Below the pieces are notes generated by a model, which did not search any database, was not told where the DNA came from, and saw nothing but the letters and a program-made list of their open reading frames with translations. Shown here one piece after another: positions 52,941 through 61,602 of a stretch of 64,000 nt of DNA. The DNA lies in the NCBI RefSeq assembly GCF_003002825.1, contig NZ_PVTE01000001.1, positions 414,031-478,030 of the forward strand, given 5' to 3'. Source of the DNA: Spirosoma oryzae (GTDB taxonomy: Bacteria > Bacteroidota > Bacteroidia > Cytophagales > Spirosomataceae). Numbering within the stretch: position 1 is the stretch's first letter; every line of letters starts with the position of its first letter. The position numbers and the translations under genes are program-made.

Positions 52941-54289
52941 AGCTTCACCCCTTTCTCCGGCTCTGCCTGTAGACTAGGCGGGAATCCGTTCAACATTCGC
53001 CACAGTTCGTACCAGATCGGCACATCATCGAGCATCACCCAGCCATACACACCTGACCCGATCCGCAACTGCTCGGGCCAGGGCTGGTCACCAGCTTGTG
53101 TCGTTGGCGTTATCAGCAGCCGGTACGTCCCGTTCGTACTGCTGACCGCATCGATAACCGCTACTTTACCAGCAAATGTACCAACGGCGACACTCGGCCA
53201 GCCCGAAAACTGAATGGCAGGCCAGCCGTCGAACTGAAGCCGTACGATCCGCCCGTGCTGAATCAGCGGTACATCCATCGCCCGAACGTAGAGTTCAACC
53301 GCCAGTTGGGGCCGGTCGGGCTGTAGGGTCGCGATGGGTTCGCCTTCCTTGATGGTTTCACCAATACCCGTTTTGGCGGGCTGTACGACATAACCATTCT
53401 GCGGGGCCCGCACGACGTACCGGTCACGCCGGATATCGACGTTCGTGATCTTGTTCCGAAGCTGAGCGATTTCGCCCTCCGTCTGCGTGCGGCTCGACAC
53501 GGCCGAACTGCGGTCTGACTTTGCTTTTGCCAGATCTTCCCGGTATTTCGCTTCGATGGTGCCGAGGTCAAGCCGGGCGTTCAGCAGGGCCTGCCGTGAG
53601 GTAGCTACCACGTTTTGCTCGGTCACGACGAGTGCATTCTCCTGCTGTACCGTCCGACGGCGCGTTTCCAGATCGGTCAGCGAAATCAACCCATCCTGAT
53701 AGGCTTTTTCATACCGGGCAATCCGGTCGAGCGCAATCTGGTAGTTTCGCTGAGCGGCCCGCAGATCGGCAATGTCGGAGTCGAGTTTATACTGCGCCTG
53801 TTTTACCCGGTTCCGGGCGGCCTCCAGACTTACTTTAACACCTGCATCAAGGGCCGCAATCTGACCATCCAACGCTGTGATTTTGGCTTCGTACGCGTCT
53901 TGCGAGCCTATTTTTGCGGCCAGCTGCTCGTCGAGTCGCTGTGGCAGGTTGGGGTCAAAATATTCGTCTTTGATGTCGGAAATAACCAGCAGCGTATCGC
54001 CTTTCTTCACGTAGTCACCGTCCTTGACCAGCCAGCGTTCGATCCGGCCGGCTACCGCATTCTGAACGGTTTGGGGCCGATCCTTGGGGGTCAGCGCCGT
54101 AATCTTTCCGGTACCGGTGATATTTTGCCGCCAGGGCAGAAACATCACGATAATACCGACGATCAGGAAAAAAGTCATCCAGCGACCCAGTCGGCGGGCA
54201 CTGTCCGGATGGGGTAACTCCTGTAAAGTTTTAAGCGGGTAACGGTCCAGATCGTCCGTGTCAATCCGATCGTTAGATATGTTTAGCAT
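52937..54289 (-). CDS. HlyD-family membrane fusion protein
   Basis: 450 residues. A cytoplasmic N-terminus (1-34), one membrane helix (~37-55), biotinyl/lipoyl halves (GKITALTPKDRPQTVQNAVAGRIERWLVKDGDYVKKGD and VRAPQNGYVVQPAKTGIGETIKEGEPI), and a long coiled coil (~125-275) between them. Bridges the inner-membrane ABC protein to TolC. An unusual C-terminus ends with WYELWRMLNGFPPSL, predicted near the membrane or OM partner. Middle gene of the operon, 39 nt after the ABC gene. Confidence 0.92.
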   Translation of the reverse strand: MLNISNDRIDTDDLDRYPLKTLQELPHPDSARRLGRWMTFFLIVGIIVMFLPWRQNITGTGKITALTPKDRPQTVQNAVAGRIERWLVKDGDYVKKGDTLLVISDIKDEYFDPNLPQRLDEQLAAKIGSQDAYEAKITALDGQIAALDAGVKVSLEAARNRVKQAQYKLDSDIADLRAAQRNYQIALDRIARYEKAYQDGLISLTDLETRRRTVQQENALVVTEQNVVATSRQALLNARLDLGTIEAKYREDLAKAKSDRSSAVSSRTQTEGEIAQLRNKITNVDIRRDRYVVRAPQNGYVVQPAKTGIGETIKEGEPIATLQPDRPQLAVELYVRAMDVPLIQHGRIVRLQFDGWPAIQFSGWPSVAVGTFAGKVAVIDAVSSTNGTYRLLITPTTQAGDQPWPEQLRIGSGVYGWVMLDDVPIWYELWRMLNGFPPSLQAEPEKGVKL

Positions 54290-54328
54290 AGGTATGTGCG
54301 GTAGCTTCTATCAGCGATTGGTACGTAC

Positions 54329-55336
54329 TTATTCAGCGTGTTCGGGAGCAATCGCCAGTGGCAGATCGGTCACGTTGGCTACCTTTTCGACGCCGGCCAG
54401 CGTATCGAAGATGGTCTCGATCCCGGTCAGAAACTTATCGACCGCCCCCGTGATGATGACAATGACAAGCTCAGAAGCGACAAACTGCCCTAGCGACATC
54501 TGCCGGCTAACCACCAGCGAGGTTCCCATAATCAGCAGTCCACCGACAACGATGACTTTAAACGCAACCCCACTGTACATGAATTTCTTGATGACGCTGA
54601 AATGCGCCTGCCGCTTGGCCACATAGGACGCCACCAGTTCGTCCATGTGTCCCATCGACTCCTTCTGATCGTCGGGAATAACGGTTTCTTCGGGCAGGTC
54701 GGCCGCCATCTTTTCCAGCAGCGCAACCACCTTATACTTGTATTTCGACTCGGCCAGACTAGTCTCGATACCGCTCGGCGCAAAAATTTTGGTAATGAGC
54801 CATACTGCCAGCACGACGAAAATGGCAAAGGCAATGAAAATGGGGTGATAGGCAATCAGCAGCAGCAATCCGAATATAATCTGTACCCCGGCGGTGGTGA
54901 GATCGACCAGCAGTTTGGGCATTGCTTTCTGAATCGTCAGCACGTCGAAGAACCGATTCATCAGCTCGGGCGGGTAGTACTGCTTCAACGCTTCTGAATC
55001 GATGCGGGGCAGGCGATAAGTGTATTCGAGAGCCGCTTTGGCGAAGACCCGCTGCTGTAGAATCTCGACCAGCGTGTGCTGGGCAATCAGCAACAAGCCC
55101 GACACGATGATACCGAAGATGACCAGACCGATCAGGACGTAAATGGAACTGAAGACCGTTCCGCTTGAGACCAGCGTAAAGACGGCCTGCGTTCCCAGCG
55201 GTAGTGACAGACTAATAAGCCCGGCTACGATGGCGTACAGATAAACGTAAACGATATCCTGTTTTTCGGTGGATAACAACCGGATGAGCCGTTGGGTGGG
55301 TGTTGGTTGTGGCTCGACCGTAGCAGTAACAGCCAT
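54329..55336 (-). CDS. ABC exporter transmembrane subunit without ATPase domain
   Basis: 335 residues from ATG 55336. Six hydrophobic helices of an ABC_membrane exporter domain (YVYLYAIVAGLISLSLPLGTQAVF; IYVLIGLVIFGIIVSGLLLI; GVQIIFGLLLLIAYHPIFIAFAIFVVLAVWLI; VIVVGGLLIMGTSLVV). The chain stops just after the sixth helix: no Walker A, LSGGQ or Walker B, and only 39 nt separate it from the HlyD gene. The ATPase must come from elsewhere, or the protein works without it. First gene of the exporter operon, behind a good promoter. An in-frame ATG at 55378 lies in the promoter and is rejected. Confidence 0.88.
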   Translation of the reverse strand: MAVTATVEPQPTPTQRLIRLLSTEKQDIVYVYLYAIVAGLISLSLPLGTQAVFTLVSSGTVFSSIYVLIGLVIFGIIVSGLLLIAQHTLVEILQQRVFAKAALEYTYRLPRIDSEALKQYYPPELMNRFFDVLTIQKAMPKLLVDLTTAGVQIIFGLLLLIAYHPIFIAFAIFVVLAVWLITKIFAPSGIETSLAESKYKYKVVALLEKMAADLPEETVIPDDQKESMGHMDELVASYVAKRQAHFSVIKKFMYSGVAFKVIVVGGLLIMGTSLVVSRQMSLGQFVASELVIVIITGAVDKFLTGIETIFDTLAGVEKVANVTDLPLAIAPEHAE

Positions 55337-55375
55337 GTGTGTATTGTGGAACCTGTTTGGTAATTGGTGATGCAT

Positions 55376-55407
55376 CAAAACTACATCACCGTATTATTTT
55401 TAACCAA
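55376..55407 (-). promoter_or_regulatory. promoter of the exporter operon: TTG, 21-nt spacer, TAGTTTTG
   Basis: On the minus strand TTG at 55407-55405, then 21 nt, then TAGTTTTG at 55383-55376; the start codon is 39 nt further on. Within the 370-nt gap between divergent operons, which otherwise shows AT-rich sequence and two copies of CGGCGATTC (about 55567 and 55586). Confidence 0.72.
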
Positions 55408-55609
55408 TTTTTAACCCTAATTATTGCTTGATGGTTTCCTTTAGTAGGGTATATACAGCGGATTGATTGCTTTTAGACAGCCAATCGAGCCTGATTTTCA
55501 CTTGTCTATGCCGGGCTGAAATCTTTTTACTTAAACAAGATTTCAGGCGATTCGGCTAAAAAAAACGGCGATTCCGTCGAAAAATCGGCGATTCTCCCGC
55601 ACCCGTACG

Positions 55610-55639
55610 TTGTTATGACAGGCCGGGCGTCTAGTTTTG
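55610..55639 (+). promoter_or_regulatory. promoter of the RND operon: TTG, 19-nt spacer, TAGTTTTG
   Basis: TTG at 55610-55612 and TAGTTTTG at 55632-55639 with the consensus 19-nt spacer; the GTG start of the adaptor gene lies 67 nt downstream. Confidence 0.8.
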
Positions 55640-55706
55640 CAGATGGGCCGCAAACGCCCAAACCGTTTCGTTTCGTATTCGTTCCTCCCCTTGCAACGTT
55701 GTTTCT

Positions 55707-56840
55707 GTGAAAAGATGGATTGCTATCGGCCTCGTCGTGTTAGTACTCGGCGGGATTATCGTCTACAATAAAGTCCTGCATCCGGCTCCCGGCTCCGCTC
55801 CTGGTGGTGGGGGTGGTGGGGAGAAGAAGGGCGCAGCAAGCAAAGACGGAAGCGCCGGTAAAGGTCCGGCTCCCGCCGTCGTTGCGTACGTCGTACGGGC
55901 GCAGGACATCAAGGAGAACGTCATTACGAGTGGCTCGCTGCTGGCCGCTGAGCAGGTAGACATCTACCCCGAAATATCGGCCCGGATTACACAACTAAAC
56001 ATTCAGGAAGGCCAGCCCGTATCGAAAGGGCAACTGCTGGTAAAACTGTTCGACGCAGATTTGCGGGCGCAGCTTCAAAAGCTACAGGCCCAGGCCGACA
56101 ACGCCCGGCGCACCGAAGAACGAAACAAGCAACTGCTGGAGCGGGGTGGTATCAGCCAGCAGGAATACGACATTGTCACCACCAACCTGCGCTCGTCGCT
56201 GGCCGACATCGATCTGGTGAAGGCAAATTTACAGCGGACCGAGATTCGGGCTCCGTTTTCGGGCGTCATCGGCTTGCGAAACGTCAGTGCCGGTGCCCTC
56301 GTATCGCCCAACACACTGATTGCCCGGTTGCAGCAGGTATCGTCGCTCAAACTCGACTTCTCGATTCCAGAAAAGTACGGCCCGTCCGTTAAGTCAGGTT
56401 CATCCATTACGTTTCAGGTCGACGGCAGCAACACCCCCAGTCAGGGTATCGTCTATGCCATTGAGCCGGGCGTGGAAGAGCAGACCCGCAACCTGCGTAT
56501 ACGGGCACGGGTGGCAAATGCGTCGAGTCGGTTTCGGCCGGGAACATTCGCCCGCGTGACCCTGACGGTACAGACCAACAATGCGCTGGTCGTACCAACC
56601 CAGGCCGTCATTCCGCAAACACGAACCAATCAGGTTGTCGTTATCAAAGGCGGGAAGGCCCAGTTTAAAGATATTGTGACGGGGCTGCGTACGCCGGGCT
56701 CGATTCAGGTGCTGTCGGGCCTGACGGCGGGCGATACGGTGGCAACGACAGGTTTGCTGTTCCTCAAACCCGACGCCCCGGTTAAGGTTGGCAAGACGAT
56801 CACGCTGCCGGATGCGGGCCCTAAAGTGGCAACTAAGTAA
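55707..56840 (+). CDS. RND efflux periplasmic adaptor (HlyD/AcrA type)
   Basis: 377 residues from GTG 55707. N-terminal membrane anchor (~4-24), a Gly-rich linker (GGGGGGEKKG), then lipoyl domain, a short helical hairpin (~115-165) and beta-barrel and membrane-proximal domains (FSIPEKYGPSVKSGSSI, NLRIRARVAN, VVPTQAVIPQTRTNQVVVIKGGKA). Partners the RND pump downstream; no TolC-like gene is in this operon, so an outer-membrane channel must be shared. Confidence 0.94.
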   Translation: MKRWIAIGLVVLVLGGIIVYNKVLHPAPGSAPGGGGGGEKKGAASKDGSAGKGPAPAVVAYVVRAQDIKENVITSGSLLAAEQVDIYPEISARITQLNIQEGQPVSKGQLLVKLFDADLRAQLQKLQAQADNARRTEERNKQLLERGGISQQEYDIVTTNLRSSLADIDLVKANLQRTEIRAPFSGVIGLRNVSAGALVSPNTLIARLQQVSSLKLDFSIPEKYGPSVKSGSSITFQVDGSNTPSQGIVYAIEPGVEEQTRNLRIRARVANASSRFRPGTFARVTLTVQTNNALVVPTQAVIPQTRTNQVVVIKGGKAQFKDIVTGLRTPGSIQVLSGLTAGDTVATTGLLFLKPDAPVKVGKTITLPDAGPKVATK

Positions 56841-56841
56841 C

Positions 56842-56957
56842 GTTTTATAGTTGAAAAGTTATAGAGTTGTAAAGTTGCGGTCCCCGCCGGGACTGACGCT
56901 TCCTCGCTGACGCCGGCAACTATATAACTTAATAACTCTACAACTTTACAACTACAA
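56842..56957. repeat. hairpin within RND operon, GTTATAGA/GTTGTAAA family
   Basis: Left arm about 56842-56877 and right arm about 56917-56957 are inverted arrays of AGTTATAGAGTTGTAAAGTTG-like octamers. The loop holds the CTGACGC motif twice (56893-56899 and 56907-56913). It starts 1 nt after the adaptor stop codon and ends 22 nt before the pump ATG, inside a functional operon. Confidence 0.85.
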
Positions 56958-56979
56958 AAATAGACAACTCAACAAAGCC

Positions 56980-59900
56980 ATGAGTTTACCCGAACTAAGT
57001 CTGAACCGCCCCGTACTGGCCATGGTGATGTCGATCGTCATCGTGCTGTTCGGGGTTATTGGCTTTACGTTTCTGGGCGTCCGCGAATACCCGGCCATCG
57101 ACCCGCCGGTAATTACGGTACGTACGAATTACACGGGGGCCAACCCCGATATCGTGGAGTCGCAGATTACCGAGCCTATCGAGAAGTCGCTGAACAGTGT
57201 CGAAGGTATCCGCACGATTTCCTCGAACAGTGCGCTCGGTGCCAGCACGATCACCGTTGAATTCAACCTCGACGTCGATCTGGAACGGGCGGCCAACGAC
57301 GTGCGCGACAAGGTAGCTCAGGCCCAGCGGCAGCTCCCCCAGGACATCGACGCCCCGCCGGTCGTCACCAAAGCCGATGCCAACTCGGACCCCATCATTT
57401 TCATGACCGTACAGAGCACGACCCGCAACCCGACGCAGTTGTCGGACTACGCGGAAAACGTGCTTCAGGAACGATTACAAACGATTCCGGGCGTCAGTCA
57501 GGCGAATATCTACGGGCTGAAACGGCAGGCCATGCGACTCTGGATCGACCCGATCAAACTGTCGGCCTACCGCCTGACCTCGCAGGATATTCAGGCGGCT
57601 TTGAACGCGCAGAACGTCGAGCTACCCAGTGGTAAAGTGTACGGTAACACGACTGAGCTTACGGTAAAAGCCGTTGGCCGCCTGACGACGGAAGAGGATT
57701 TCAATAACCTGATTCTGCGCCAGACGGCTAACCAGATCGTTCGGTTCAAGGACGTAGGCTACGCGACGCTGGGTGCCGAAAACGAAGAAACCATTTCGAA
57801 GCAGAACGGGGCGGTGGGGGTTATCCTGGTACTGATTCCGCAACCGGGTGCCAACTACGTCAGCATCGCCGACGAGTTCTACAAGCGGTTCGACGCGCTG
57901 AAAAAAGACCTGCCCAAAGACATCATCGTCAGCATCGGTATCGACCGCAGTACGTTTATCCGGCGGGCCATCGAAGAAGTGGGCGAAACGCTGCTCCTGT
58001 CGTTTGTACTGGTCGTACTGGTCATTTACCTGTTCTTCCGCGACTGGCTGATCGCCTTCCGCCCGCTGATCGACATTCCCGTTTCGCTGATCGGCGCGTT
58101 CTTTATCATGTACGTTGCCGACTTCAGTATCAACGTGTTAACCCTACTGGGTATCGTACTGGCAACGGGACTCGTGGTCGACGACGGTATCGTCGTTACG
58201 GAAAATATCTACAAGAAAATCGAGCAGGGCATGGACACCCAGCAGGCGGCCAAGGAAGGCTCCAACGAGATTTTCTTCGCCGTGCTGGCTACGTCGATTA
58301 CGCTGGCGGTCGTGTTCCTGCCCATCATTTTCCTGGAAGGTTTCGTGGGTCGGCTGTTCCGAGAATTCGGGATCGTCGTAGCCGGGGCCGTCCTGATTTC
58401 GGCCTTCGTGTCGCTGACGCTGACGCCGGTGCTCAGCGTGAAGATGACCGCTAAAGATCACAGCAAACGGTCGTGGTTCTACCAGAAAACGGAGCCGTTT
58501 TTTCAATGGCTGGACGACAGCTACCGGCAGTCGCTCGATACGTTCATGAAAAAGCGGGGCTGGGCATTCGTTATGATTGCCGCCTGTCTGTTGCTGATCG
58601 TAGGGCTGGGTTCATTGCTCAAATCGGAGCTGGCCCCCCTGGAAGATCGCAGTCGCACCCGTATCGCCATTACCTCGCCGGAAGGAACGAGCTACGAATC
58701 GCAGGCCAACGTTACCGACCGGGTCATGCAGTTTGTGCTCGATTCGATCCCCGAAACACGGCTGGCATTCAGCGTGGTAGCTCCCGGTTTCTCGGGCGCA
58801 GGGGCCGTCAACTCGTCATTTGTCATCGTCAACCTGTCTGAACCAACCGAGCGGACCCGTTCGCAGCAGGACATTGTCGATTACATCACCAAAAACCTGA
58901 AAAAATTCAGCGAAGCGCGCATGTTCGCCACGCAGGATCAAACGATTCAGGTGGGCCGGGGCGGTGGGTTACCGGTTCAGTTTGTGTTGCAAAATCTGAA
59001 CTTCGACAAGCTGCGGCAGAAATTGCCGCTGTTCCTCGACGAAGTGGCCAAAGACCCGACGTTCCAGAACTCCGACGTCGATCTGAAATTCAACAAGCCC
59101 GAGCTGAACATCAGTATCGACCGGGAAAAAGCAACCAATCTGGGCATCTCGGTACAGGACGTCGCGCAGACGCTGCAACTCGCACTCAGTAACCGCCGGC
59201 TGGCCTACTTCCTGATGAATGGCAAGCAATACCAGGTAATCGGGCAGGTCGACCGACGGGATCGCGACGCGCCAGATAAGCTTCAATCGTTTTACGTCCG
59301 CTCGAATCAGGGCGAACTGATTCAGCTCGACAACCTGGTGAAGTTTCAGGAGGTCAGTAGCCCTCCGCAGGTGTACCACTATAACCGCTTCAAGTCGGCA
59401 ACGGTATCGGCCAGTCTGGCTCCCGGTAAAACGATTGGTGATGGCGTGGCTGCGATGAACGCTATTGCGGCCCGGGTCCTCGATCAGAGTTTTCAGACGG
59501 CTCTGTCGGGCCCATCGCGCGACTACGCCGAGAGTTCATCGAACACGTTATTTGCTTTCGGACTCGCCCTCGTTCTGGTATACCTGATTCTGGCCGCCCA
59601 GTTCGATTCGTTTATCGATCCGCTCATCATCATGATTACCGTACCGCTGGCGCTGGCTGGCGCAGTGTTCTCACTTTGGATGTTCAATCAGACGCTGAAC
59701 ATCTTTAGCCAGATTGGTATCATCATGCTGGTCGGGCTGGTGACGAAAAACGGGATTCTGATCGTGGAATTTGCCAACGAACAGCGGCTGACGGGCAAGA
59801 ATAAATTCGAGGCCGCCGTCGAATCGGCCGCGTTGCGCCTGCGTCCCATTCTGATGACGACCCTGGTGGCGGCCTTCGGTGCCCTCCCCCTAGCCCTTGC

Positions 59901-60084
59901 ACTGGGTGCCGCGTCGAAAAGCCGCGTTCCGCTCGGGATCGTTATCGTTGGCGGATTACTGTTCTCGCTGGTGCTGACGCTCTATGTCGTACCGGTGATT
60001 TACACCTACATGAGCCGGCGCAAGGATGTCGAGCCGGAAAAACCCGTCTCAGAACCTACCCAGCACCGGGAGGTGGTAGTTTAG
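56980..60084 (+). CDS. RND efflux pump permease (HAE-1/AcrB type)
   Basis: 1034 residues, normal length. Twelve membrane helices around two large periplasmic loops. The proton-relay residues are visible: adjacent Asp pair in LVVDDGIVVTENIY and Lys in GLVTKNGILIVEFANE; MRLWIDPIKL and GRLFREFGIVVAGAVLISAFVSLTLTP are also conserved. Drives efflux of hydrophobic or drug-like substrates with the adaptor encoded 139 nt upstream. Convergent with the SGNH-like gene. Confidence 0.96.
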   Translation: MSLPELSLNRPVLAMVMSIVIVLFGVIGFTFLGVREYPAIDPPVITVRTNYTGANPDIVESQITEPIEKSLNSVEGIRTISSNSALGASTITVEFNLDVDLERAANDVRDKVAQAQRQLPQDIDAPPVVTKADANSDPIIFMTVQSTTRNPTQLSDYAENVLQERLQTIPGVSQANIYGLKRQAMRLWIDPIKLSAYRLTSQDIQAALNAQNVELPSGKVYGNTTELTVKAVGRLTTEEDFNNLILRQTANQIVRFKDVGYATLGAENEETISKQNGAVGVILVLIPQPGANYVSIADEFYKRFDALKKDLPKDIIVSIGIDRSTFIRRAIEEVGETLLLSFVLVVLVIYLFFRDWLIAFRPLIDIPVSLIGAFFIMYVADFSINVLTLLGIVLATGLVVDDGIVVTENIYKKIEQGMDTQQAAKEGSNEIFFAVLATSITLAVVFLPIIFLEGFVGRLFREFGIVVAGAVLISAFVSLTLTPVLSVKMTAKDHSKRSWFYQKTEPFFQWLDDSYRQSLDTFMKKRGWAFVMIAACLLLIVGLGSLLKSELAPLEDRSRTRIAITSPEGTSYESQANVTDRVMQFVLDSIPETRLAFSVVAPGFSGAGAVNSSFVIVNLSEPTERTRSQQDIVDYITKNLKKFSEARMFATQDQTIQVGRGGGLPVQFVLQNLNFDKLRQKLPLFLDEVAKDPTFQNSDVDLKFNKPELNISIDREKATNLGISVQDVAQTLQLALSNRRLAYFLMNGKQYQVIGQVDRRDRDAPDKLQSFYVRSNQGELIQLDNLVKFQEVSSPPQVYHYNRFKSATVSASLAPGKTIGDGVAAMNAIAARVLDQSFQTALSGPSRDYAESSSNTLFAFGLALVLVYLILAAQFDSFIDPLIIMITVPLALAGAVFSLWMFNQTLNIFSQIGIIMLVGLVTKNGILIVEFANEQRLTGKNKFEAAVESAALRLRPILMTTLVAAFGALPLALALGAASKSRVPLGIVIVGGLLFSLVLTLYVVPVIYTYMSRRKDVEPEKPVSEPTQHREVVV

Positions 60085-60094
60085 GGTTCAAGGC

Positions 60095-60174
60095 TTATAG
60101 TTTTCGGTTTACGGCATACGGCGTTATGGACAGGACTACCCGAACGTACACCGAAAACTGTAAACCGAATACCG
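60095..60174. repeat. intergenic hairpin, TTTTCGGTTTAC family
   Basis: Left arm about 60095-60121 (ATAGTTTTCGGTTTACGGC) and right arm about 60149-60174 (ACCGAAAACTGTAAACCG) are imperfect inverses. It lies between convergent genes; its right arm abuts the stop codon (60175) of the minus-strand SGNH-like gene. Confidence 0.78.
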
Positions 60175-60822
60175 TCAATTCTTTCTCACCGACCGGATGG
60201 CGACAATCGTTGGGGTAGCCTGGTAGAAATCAAACAGGGCGCGGCCAACGAGTTCGTGCGCAACGGCATTCATGAAGGCAGGCAGACGATCGAGAAAGTA
60301 CTCCGGCGTCGGGCGGACGTGACGGCTGGTATCGAATACACTGAAGTCCTGTTGTTGCCCCTGGCGTAACAACACCTGCCGTCCCTGCTCACACCATGGA
60401 TACAGGTATCGGTTCGGTGTGGGGGCTGGTGTCATGATGAGCACTTTGTGGCGGTGTGGGCGCAGACGTTGTAGCACGGCCATCAGCTCAACCGTATTCT
60501 CCGGCACACCAACAGCGCCTGCCGACCCGAAAAAAAATCGCTGTCGAATCCACGTTCCGACAGCTGCCAGTCGGCCCGTTGGCTTGGCTGGTCCTGGCCA
60601 ACATCCTTCGCCACATTGCCAGATAATCAGATCGTAATTCTCCAGCGGCAACTGGCTCAGTAACGCCTGTACGTCAGTCAGGCGGGTGCTGGGGTGCGTT
60701 TCGGCCGTAACCGCCTGCCCCGCCCGGCTGATCTGCCGAACAAAGTGCCCGACAAACCCTATCTGCCCGGCTGGCAGGCCATAACCCGTCGTGTGCTGAT
60801 CACCAATTACCAGTATTTTCAT
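60175..60822 (-). CDS. SGNH/GDSL-hydrolase-like protein with altered active site
   Basis: 215 residues, no signal peptide. MKILVIGDQHTTGYGL resembles SGNH block I, but the nucleophilic Ser of GDS is Gln; LIIWQCGEG occupies the place of the GxND block, and LDRLPAFMNAVAHELVG resembles the DxxH end block. The fold is probable, hydrolase activity doubtful; it may bind rather than cleave. Convergent with the RND pump and divergent from the sigma factor gene. Confidence 0.68.
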   Translation of the reverse strand: MKILVIGDQHTTGYGLPAGQIGFVGHFVRQISRAGQAVTAETHPSTRLTDVQALLSQLPLENYDLIIWQCGEGCWPGPAKPTGRLAAVGTWIRQRFFFGSAGAVGVPENTVELMAVLQRLRPHRHKVLIMTPAPTPNRYLYPWCEQGRQVLLRQGQQQDFSVFDTSRHVRPTPEYFLDRLPAFMNAVAHELVGRALFDFYQATPTIVAIRSVRKN

Positions 60823-60993
60823 CGTGCAGTGGACTAAACCGTCTTCTATACTCGTTACGTACGGCTGTTTTCAAACGTGGCAGCGAATCGTAAGAAATAG
60901 ATGCTTTCTTTTGTTGCTTTATGCAACGGTTCGTGACGCATGCGCGTACCGGCATAGACTCTATGCCAAGTTCTATTTTAACTACCACGGGCC

Positions 60994-61602
60994 TTGCTGT
61001 TCAGAAAATCGCCGTCGTTCTCGGAAGCTGACCTCCCCAGCGTTATCCAGGCCTGCCGCACCGGCGATCCACGGGCGCAGCGTACCCTGTTCAAACAGTT
61101 CTTCGGCTATGCGAAAAGCATCTGCCTGCGCTACACATCGAGCCGGGAAGAAGCCGAAGATGTGCTGAACGAGGGATTCCTGAAAGTATTTCAGCACCTG
61201 GATCGCTACGACGACTCGCAGCCATTCAAAGCGTGGCTGCGCACGATTCTGGTCAACACCGCTATCAGTCATTACCGACGGAATCAGCGCTACGACCAGC
61301 ATAGCGACCTCGAATCAGGTGAGCAGGTAGCGTTCGACGACAATATCGTTGACCGGATGGCAGCCGACGAAATTCTGGCGCTCGTTCAGCAACTTTCTCC
61401 TACGTACCGCACCGTGTTCATGATGCACGTGGTCGACGGGTATACGCTCCACGAAATCGCCGGACTGCTGTCGCACAACGAAGCTACCGTTCGGTCGAAC
61501 TTTGCCCGCGCCCGCCAAAAATTACAGGTTCTCATCAAGGAAGCCGCTCTTCTTCACAACAACTCCGGCCCCGACGGCCCTATGCGTTACTATGAAAACT
61601 GA
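60994..61602 (+). CDS. ECF-type sigma factor
   Basis: 202 residues from TTG 60994; no ATG lies before sigma region 2. Region 2 (~25-90; EAEDVLNEGFLKVFQHLDRYDDSQPFKAWLRTILVN) and region 4 (~130-185; LSPTYRTVFMMHVVDGYTLHEIAGLLSHNEATVRSNFARARQKL) are intact. Directs RNA polymerase to a specific regulon. The last 11 nt overlap the start of the next gene, whose product has an anti-sigma-like N-terminus, so they are a sigma/anti-sigma pair. In the leader a 7-bp hairpin GGCATAG-ACT-CTATGCC lies at 60951-60967. Confidence 0.93.
   Translation: MLFRKSPSFSEADLPSVIQACRTGDPRAQRTLFKQFFGYAKSICLRYTSSREEAEDVLNEGFLKVFQHLDRYDDSQPFKAWLRTILVNTAISHYRRNQRYDQHSDLESGEQVAFDDNIVDRMAADEILALVQQLSPTYRTVFMMHVVDGYTLHEIAGLLSHNEATVRSNFARARQKLQVLIKEAALLHNNSGPDGPMRYYEN

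Noticed and set aside
55563..55600. Direct repeat CGGCGATTC as an operator
   Set aside because: Two copies are spaced about 19 nt apart in AT-rich sequence upstream of the RND promoter; with nothing else to support a regulator site it could be chance, so it is mentioned only in the promoter entry.
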